Assembly (NCBI RefSeq): GCF_016887565.1
Contig: NZ_CP069396.1
Coordinates: 12,506,001 to 12,570,000, forward strand
Source: Archangium violaceum
GTDB lineage: Bacteria; Myxococcota; Myxococcia; Myxococcales; Myxococcaceae
Direction of reading: 5' to 3'
Length of the DNA: 64,000 nt
The position numbers were made by a program, and so were the translations under genes. The notes under the pieces are model-generated. The model saw nothing but the letters and a program-made list of their open reading frames with translations, ran no database searches and was not told the DNA's origin. Of the stretch, positions 58,519 to 64,000 are shown piece after piece. How positions within the stretch are numbered: the stretch's first letter is position 1; every line of letters begins with the position of its first letter.

Positions 58519-61500
58519 ATGGAGCTTCCCCGCGACCACCTCGGCCCCTATCGGTTGGTACGTCTGATTGGCAGCGGCGGCATGGGGCAGGTCTTCGCCG
58601 CAGTCCACGAGCGTATGGGCCAGAAGGTCGCGCTCAAGATTCTCTCGCCGGCAGCGGCTGGGGATCGGCAGCTTGTCGCCCGATTACTCCAAGAGGCACG
58701 AGCCCTCGCGCAACTCGAGCATCCTGGCGTCGTACGCGTGTTGAACTGTGACCAGCTCGACGACGGCACCGTCTACCTCGCGATGGAGCTCCTCGAAGGC
58801 CTCTCCTTGCGCGAGTGGATGCGGCGCCAACCGTGTCCCGCGCCGCTCAAGGCATCACTGGCGCTGGGTCGGCAGATCGCAGACGTGATGGTCGACGTCC
58901 ACGCGAAGGGAATCGTCCATCGGGACCTGAAGCCTGAGAACGTCTTCCTCTGCCCAGACGAGAGCGTCGCTCCCGGCTACCGCACCAGGCTGCTGGATTT
59001 CGGTATCGCCAAGGTGCCACCGTCCGCGGATGGGGCGCGCATGGATACGCAGGTCCAGACCGTGGCACCGATCTTCATCGGTACCGCCACGTACATGGCC
59101 CCCGAGCAATGCCGGAACGCGGCGGAGGTCGATGGCCGCGCGGATGTCTATGCGCTGGGTGTGCTCCTCTTCGAGTTCCTCGCAGGAAGGCCGCCATTCG
59201 TCTCCAACGAGGCCATCGAGGTCATCTCGATGCATGTGCACGAGGAGCCGCCACCCCTTCAGGAGTTCGCGCCGGCACTACCTGGTGCGCTCTCCACCTT
59301 CATCGCCTCCATGCTCGCCAAGGAGCCGGCGCAACGGCCAACGATGCTCCGGTGCCGGGACATGCTGGGCCGGGCATGGGAGAGCGAGCGGGACGAGTGT
59401 CCTGTCCCCGGGCTCGCGCCCTTCACGGAAGCACAGGCCGAACTGTTCTTCGGCCGGAAGGTGGAGCTCGACGAGCTGCTGGAACTGCTCGAGCAGGCGC
59501 GTACGGGCGAACGGCGCTGGGTTCAGCTCGAAGGTCCGAGTGGAGTGGGGAAGTCCTCCCTGGTCCAGGCGGGTCTCCTACCGCGATTGAAGGAGAGTCC
59601 CTCCCAGGGCGAGCAGCGATGGCGGGCCGCCAGCATGCGGCCATCCTACGACCCCCTGCGCAGCCTGGCACTGGCACTCGTCGCGGCGTACGCAGGCACC
59701 GGTTTCGACCAGACCCCGGAGAACATCGAGCGCACCCTTCGCACGGGCCCCGATGCGCTCCGAGCACTGGTGACGACTCACACTCCTGCTGGGTGCTGCT
59801 TCCTGCTGGTTCTCGAACAGATGGAAGAACTCTTCACGCTCGGGGCCGAGGATTGCCACCAGCTCGATGCGCTCGTGTCCACCGCGCTCGCCGCGCCAGA
59901 GTCTCCCCTGCGGTTGCTCACGACCCTGCGCAGCGACTTCATCCATCGCCTGGAGCAACTCCCCCGCCTCGCGCGCCAGCTCAACCAGGCGGCCCGCTAC
60001 CACCTGCGCGCCATGGAGGAAGAGGCGTTGACCCAGGTCATCCAGGGAATGGCCCAACGAGCCGGGTTGCGGCTCTCCGAGGGACTGCCGGAGCGAATGG
60101 TTCGCGAGGCCAGGAGCGAAGGCAGTCAGCTTCCACTCCTCGGCCATACACTCCGTGGACTCTGGTCATCGCGCAGCGGCGCTCTCCTCACCCACGAGCG
60201 CTACGAGCAGCTCGGAGGCGTGGGGGGTGCGTTGGCGAGGCAGGCCGAGCAGCTCCTCGATGGACTTGGAGACGAGGGGCGCGAGCGTGCGAAATGGCTC
60301 CTCCTCGAGCTCGTACAGGTCGGCCGTGGTGTCCCGGACACCCGCCGCCCCCGGTCGAGACGGGAAGTGTTCACGGCGGCGGGTGGTGATGAACTGGCGG
60401 AGCAGGTGCTGATGCGGCTGTCCGGAATGCGCACGAGTTCCTCGGGGGAAGCGCAGCAGGACCTGCGGCTCGTGGTGCTCTCCGCGGGGCTGGACCCAGA
60501 CCAACAGCGCGTCGATCTGGTTCACGAGACCCTGCTCCAGAAGGTGCCGTCCATCGTGGGCTGGATCGAGGACGAGCGTGCGCTGCTCGAATGGCACTCG
60601 GATCTGGAGGTCGCCGCGCATGACTGGGAGTTGGAGGGTTACCCATCGGAGAGGCTTCCCTCGGGCTCCCTGCTCGCGCGTTACCGCGAGCACACGGGCC
60701 TCGCACGTCAGCGAAGCCACGCCACGCGGGTGACGAGTGACCGCGCGGTGCGCTTCCTCGACGCCGCGCAACGGCTCGAGCGGCGGCACACCTGGCTCAA
60801 GCGGGCACTCGTACTCGCCTCGGTTGCCGCAATGGCGGCCATTGCATTCAGCGCCGTCCGGGCCACTCGGGCACAACAACACGCCGAGGTGGAGCAAAAG
60901 CGTGCCGAGGAGCGCCTCCAGCAGCTCCTTAATGATACGGAGCAGTTCATCTCGAACGCGGATTGGGATCTCGGCAGACTCCTCCACACTCTCGACATAC
61001 GCCGGTCGATGCAGCAGCAGCACGACAAGACCCTGGCATCGCTCCCGGAGCAGGAGCGAGAGAAGCTCCCGGTGCGGATGATGCTCATCAAGACCTGGCA
61101 CCGGCGCGGCGATCTCGCCTATTGGGATGATTCGTTGGCACGGACCGACGCATTCCTGCTCGATGGGCTGAAGGAGATTCAAAAGGGTCTCGCACGCAAC
61201 CCCGCGGACGAGGGCTTGGTGTTCCAGCTTGGATTGAATCACTCGAAGCGAGGGAAGGTCGCGTTGGCACGGGGCCAGTGGGAGGCGACTCGCGGCCACT
61301 TCAACGAAGCCATCAAGCTCTTCGAGCGTCCGCCCACCGGTCACCAAGGCGACAGCGACCTCATGGACTACCGGCGGACCCTCGCGACGAGTTACTCCGA
61401 GCTTGCTGAGCTGGAACTCGCACTTGGCCGGGTGGATGCCGCCGCATCACAGTACGATCGAGCCATCGCTCTCTTCGAACGGAACAGCGCTCAGTCCGAC

Positions 61501-61965
61501 AAATCCTATGACATGTCCCTCCTGGCGGACGCGCTCTGCTCGCGCGGCGAGACAGCCCACAGATCAGGAGACCTGCAAGCGGCCGAGGCCCATCTCACCC
61601 GAGCCCTGAGCTTGGGACGTGACCTTGTCGCCCACAATTCAGGGGATGGACTTCTCACCTGGACCCTGGCCCGGATACTCGTGGAGCTCGCAGAGGTAGA
61701 AACCGCACAAGCTCAACGGGGCGCAGCAACCGGGCACTACCGTGAGGCGCAGGAGCTGGGACGGAAGCTGCTCGAGGGCGAACAGGTGAACAAGCGCTAT
61801 GCCCTGGTTCTGATTCAGGCCCTGCGCGGGGACGAGCAGTTGGCTCGCGCTCTGGGTGACCACGACCGCGCCGAACGGCTGCACACCGAACGGTGTGCGC
61901 TGGTGAACGACTTTGTAGGCAGGGACAGCGAGGACGTCCGCTTCCAGTCCCTGGCGTGCCCTTGA
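58519..61965 (+). CDS. Ser/Thr kinase - STAND NTPase - TPR protein
   Basis: 1148 residues. Kinase domain (about 10-275) with IGSGGMGQVF, catalytic HRDLKPENVFL and DFGIAK: all canonical. Then an nSTAND-type NTPase (about 305-700): LFFGRKVELDELLELL, Walker A LEGPSGVGKSSLV, FLLVLEQMEELFTL (Walker B-like) and LLTTLRSDFIHRL. One transmembrane helix lies at about 755-780, followed by TPR-like helices (about 850-1140). Receptor-like kinase with an ATP-driven switch module, typical of myxobacteria; STAND NTPases are also frequent in defence. The CBASS-like genes begin 102 bp downstream on the same strand, but cotranscription is uncertain. Confidence 0.9.
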   Translation: MELPRDHLGPYRLVRLIGSGGMGQVFAAVHERMGQKVALKILSPAAAGDRQLVARLLQEARALAQLEHPGVVRVLNCDQLDDGTVYLAMELLEGLSLREWMRRQPCPAPLKASLALGRQIADVMVDVHAKGIVHRDLKPENVFLCPDESVAPGYRTRLLDFGIAKVPPSADGARMDTQVQTVAPIFIGTATYMAPEQCRNAAEVDGRADVYALGVLLFEFLAGRPPFVSNEAIEVISMHVHEEPPPLQEFAPALPGALSTFIASMLAKEPAQRPTMLRCRDMLGRAWESERDECPVPGLAPFTEAQAELFFGRKVELDELLELLEQARTGERRWVQLEGPSGVGKSSLVQAGLLPRLKESPSQGEQRWRAASMRPSYDPLRSLALALVAAYAGTGFDQTPENIERTLRTGPDALRALVTTHTPAGCCFLLVLEQMEELFTLGAEDCHQLDALVSTALAAPESPLRLLTTLRSDFIHRLEQLPRLARQLNQAARYHLRAMEEEALTQVIQGMAQRAGLRLSEGLPERMVREARSEGSQLPLLGHTLRGLWSSRSGALLTHERYEQLGGVGGALARQAEQLLDGLGDEGRERAKWLLLELVQVGRGVPDTRRPRSRREVFTAAGGDELAEQVLMRLSGMRTSSSGEAQQDLRLVVLSAGLDPDQQRVDLVHETLLQKVPSIVGWIEDERALLEWHSDLEVAAHDWELEGYPSERLPSGSLLARYREHTGLARQRSHATRVTSDRAVRFLDAAQRLERRHTWLKRALVLASVAAMAAIAFSAVRATRAQQHAEVEQKRAEERLQQLLNDTEQFISNADWDLGRLLHTLDIRRSMQQQHDKTLASLPEQEREKLPVRMMLIKTWHRRGDLAYWDDSLARTDAFLLDGLKEIQKGLARNPADEGLVFQLGLNHSKRGKVALARGQWEATRGHFNEAIKLFERPPTGHQGDSDLMDYRRTLATSYSELAELELALGRVDAAASQYDRAIALFERNSAQSDKSYDMSLLADALCSRGETAHRSGDLQAAEAHLTRALSLGRDLVAHNSGDGLLTWTLARILVELAEVETAQAQRGAATGHYREAQELGRKLLEGEQVNKRYALVLIQALRGDEQLARALGDHDRAERLHTERCALVNDFVGRDSEDVRFQSLACP

Positions 61966-62067
61966 GCCGGCGCCCGGAAAAATAAAAAAGAATCCGGTCG
62001 CGCTCGATCCTTCCGCGGATGGCGTCCATGGAGATCAGGAACCCATTTCCTCTTGGGCCGGATCTTC

Positions 62068-63873
62068 ATGCACGAGACGAACGACACGACTCCCAGCGGG
62101 CTCATCCTCCTCTCCCAACCCGAGCAGCTCAGCGTCACACCGAAGGACATGGTCGATGCGCTCCCGGAGGCCTACAAGGCGCTCCCCCGGCTGACGGTCG
62201 ATCTGGACGTGGTGGAGCTTGCGCGGCAGGCCGTCCGAACGCGCGACTGGGGGGCGACACAGCGCGCACTCGAGGAGCGGGTGCGCAAGGAGCTCGTTCC
62301 CCTCCGGGACAAACACCCCGACTACCGCATCATCTACTTCGGCTCCTCGCCCATTCCGCTCACGGTCCACCTCGGTTTCCTGCTCGAGACCTGGCAGGGA
62401 GTGGAAGTCATCCCGCACCACCACACGCGGCGGCTCTGGGGGTGGCTCTCCGAGCCAGGGAGACCGCCCGCCCGCCTCAAGCCGGTCCGTCCGTTGGATT
62501 ACAGGGACAACTCACCGGGTGAAGCCGTCATCCGGGTCTCGACATCACACCTCGTCGACCCGAAGGCGACGCTGCGCGTGATTCCCAAGCCATTGGTGGA
62601 TATCGACATCGAGCTGGAGCGGCCCGCGGAGGACGCCTTCTCCCGCCTGGAGGAGATGCAAGAGGTCGCCCGCGCGTTCCGCGAGACCCTGGACGCCATT
62701 GGCGACAGGTTTCCGGGCATTCAGCGCGTCCATTTGTTCGCCTCCGTGCAGCCGGGGATGGCGCTCCTGCTCGGCGCGCAGATCAGCAAGACGATGCACC
62801 CGGCCGTGCAGACCTATCAGTACGCGCGCAACACGGAGAACGAGCCATACCACGTGCCTGCGGTGCTCGTGAATGGTCCGAGTCAACCCGAGCTCGAGCC
62901 CCTCACGGAGGAAGAGAAAGCACGGGCCACGAGGGATCGCGAGCAGCTGGCGCGAGAACTCAAACGCCTGATGGGCCGCGCACTGGCGGAGCAGAGAAAC
63001 CCCGCCCCCAACTGGCTCACGGGCCTCTTTCCGAAACCCGGAGGACACCCGGGGTTCTCCTCCCACTGGCTGCACATGCCTGCCCTGCACGAGACGCCGC
63101 TACTCAAGACGAAGGTGGATGTCGAGACCCGGATGATCGAGGACAGCTTCCGTTATCTCCACACCCTCCGTGTCTGGCAGCTCGACGATCACTGGCTGGC
63201 ACGGCTCGCGAAGAGACACCCGGACGACACCCGACGTGAGCGCGCCCTGCGCATGCTCGTCCTGCATGAGCTGGCACATCGTGGGCCGCAAGGGCTCACC
63301 AGCACGTCGAGCAAGGAGATCGGTCGCTTCCCCAAGGTTCTCGAGGAAATGGACTACCACGCGGACGTGTGGGCGATGCTGTACGAGTACGTGCTCACGG
63401 AGCAGCAGAACCCGCCCGAAGTCGAAGACCCGCAGGAGTTCTTCCTGGAGCTGATCCGGGTCGCGACCGAGACCATGTGGGCGTTCAACGATGACGGCCA
63501 GCCCTCTCGGGAGATCCAGATCCGCCGTCTCAACCGATACCTCATCTGGTACTGGCAATACCTGCTGTTGGAGCATGGGGCCGGGAAGGGACAGAAGACG
63601 ACGCTCGACTTCGTCCTCTCGCTCCTCGCCCAGCGCCCCATCATCGAACTGGCCGGGCCCACCGTGCTCCCCCGCGATGAACGCGTCTTCTTCGCCCTCG
63701 ACGCCGCTCGTATGAACATCCCCGAGCTCGCCCTCTACCACGAGGGCCGTCTCTACCGGCACGGAGCACGCTACGACTTCTCCATCGACGAACTGCTCGA
63801 TGGGGTGCGGATGCGCGACGGGAAGCAGATCCGTGAGGTCCTGCGCGCGGCCTTCGAACAGACGGTGCGTTGA
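62068..63873 (+). CDS. SAVED domain - HELAH zinc metallopeptidase-like effector (CBASS)
   Basis: 601 residues from ATG at 62068. The N-terminal SAVED domain (about 35-270) shows YRIIYFGSSPIPLTVHLGFL with VEVIPHHHTRRLWGWLS, and the second half VHLFASVQPGMALLLGAQIS with PAVQTYQYAR. SAVED domains bind cyclic oligonucleotides in CBASS and some CRISPR systems. The C-terminal half carries a zincin motif HELAH (400-404). About 22 residues later comes EEMDYHADVWAM (426-437), the position and pattern (ExD..AD) of a third metal ligand in gluzincins. Likely a protease unleashed by a second messenger; cleavage is not proven. It is followed 34 bp later by a putative CD-NTase start. Confidence 0.8.
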   Translation: MHETNDTTPSGLILLSQPEQLSVTPKDMVDALPEAYKALPRLTVDLDVVELARQAVRTRDWGATQRALEERVRKELVPLRDKHPDYRIIYFGSSPIPLTVHLGFLLETWQGVEVIPHHHTRRLWGWLSEPGRPPARLKPVRPLDYRDNSPGEAVIRVSTSHLVDPKATLRVIPKPLVDIDIELERPAEDAFSRLEEMQEVARAFRETLDAIGDRFPGIQRVHLFASVQPGMALLLGAQISKTMHPAVQTYQYARNTENEPYHVPAVLVNGPSQPELEPLTEEEKARATRDREQLARELKRLMGRALAEQRNPAPNWLTGLFPKPGGHPGFSSHWLHMPALHETPLLKTKVDVETRMIEDSFRYLHTLRVWQLDDHWLARLAKRHPDDTRRERALRMLVLHELAHRGPQGLTSTSSKEIGRFPKVLEEMDYHADVWAMLYEYVLTEQQNPPEVEDPQEFFLELIRVATETMWAFNDDGQPSREIQIRRLNRYLIWYWQYLLLEHGAGKGQKTTLDFVLSLLAQRPIIELAGPTVLPRDERVFFALDAARMNIPELALYHEGRLYRHGARYDFSIDELLDGVRMRDGKQIREVLRAAFEQTVR

Positions 63874-63907
63874 ACCCTCTTCCTGAAGATTCCTGAAAGG
63901 AGTTCCT

Positions 63908-64000
63908 ATGTCGATCCAGTCACTGTTCCAGCGGTTCCACGAAGCCATCAAGTTGAAGCGCCTCGACGAGAACGCGGAGCTCGTCGAGAAACGCGACCGC
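63908..64000 (+). CDS. CD-NTase (SMODS/cGAS-like) gene, 5' end only
   Basis: 31 codons to the window edge, ATG at 63908 with AAGGAG about 6 bp upstream. The N-terminus MSIQSLFQRFHEAIKL, then DENAELVEKRDR, matches the usual start of DncV/cGAS-like nucleotidyltransferases of CBASS (xFxxFHxxIKL...ENxxLxxKRD). The catalytic GS and DxD motifs would lie outside the window. With the SAVED effector directly upstream, the assignment is strong for so short a piece. Confidence 0.65.
   Translation, partial: MSIQSLFQRFHEAIKLKRLDENAELVEKRDR

Overview
The DNA is GC-rich with strong third-position G/C and looks like a myxobacterial chromosome of the Archangium/Cystobacter/Myxococcus kind. Supporting signs are a DUF2381 protein paired with a Ser/Thr kinase, several very large kinase/ATPase/histidine-kinase hybrids, a probable MYXO-CTERM tail, many secreted lipoproteins, and regulators next to hydrolases and polysaccharide-degrading enzymes. 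No rRNA, tRNA or CRISPR array was seen. The species is not determined.

Layout. 1-7.3 kb: the end of a hybrid histidine kinase, then a 5'-truncated RHS gene. 7.3-11.1 kb: a zinc-ribbon/OB-fold membrane protein, a small coiled-coil protein, a hairpin-rich gap, and the DUF2381 + Ser/Thr kinase pair. 11.1-16.5 kb: a lower-GC accessory stretch with an orphan gene, a transposase relic, an Sll1717-type P-loop ATPase, a broken ELWxxDGT-repeat gene and an alpha/beta-hydrolase relic. 16.6-28.3 kb: a DUF1304 protein, a GH78 rhamnosidase, an AraC regulator with its SDR target, a GH5 lipoprotein, a LamG-like sorted protein, and a two-gene unit of a double-glycine-leader peptide plus cytochrome P450. 28.3-37.1 kb: three regulators beside probable targets (TetR/NmrA, ArsR-like/S41 peptidase, AraC), two hydrolase or VOC genes, gene relics near 34.2-34.6 kb, and paired PH-domain membrane proteins. 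37.1-38.4 kb: a DAHP synthase gene behind a complete phenylalanine attenuator, probably acquired from a betaproteobacterium-like donor. 38.5-48.3 kb: a DUF547 protein, a HEPN-like/TM protein, a Sel1 lipoprotein, a TPR-CHAT caspase-like protein with a Sel1 relic upstream, and an HSL esterase. 48.3-62 kb: an 1754-residue kinase/ATPase/histidine kinase, a MmyB-type regulator with a membrane protein, a transglutaminase-like protein, a virginiamycin B lyase homologue, and a kinase-STAND-TPR protein.

The most exciting feature is at the right edge. A protein with an N-terminal SAVED domain (a cyclic-oligonucleotide sensor) fused to a HELAH zinc-metallopeptidase-like domain is followed, 34 bp later, by the start of what reads as a CD-NTase. 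This is the signature of a CBASS anti-phage operon with an unusual protease-like effector. The window cuts the operon off.

Other highlights are the phenylalanine attenuator, which may be leaderless; the peptide/P450 pair; a shared 19-bp operator linking the AraC regulator to its SDR neighbour; and a 31-bp operator between the ArsR-like gene and the S41 peptidase.
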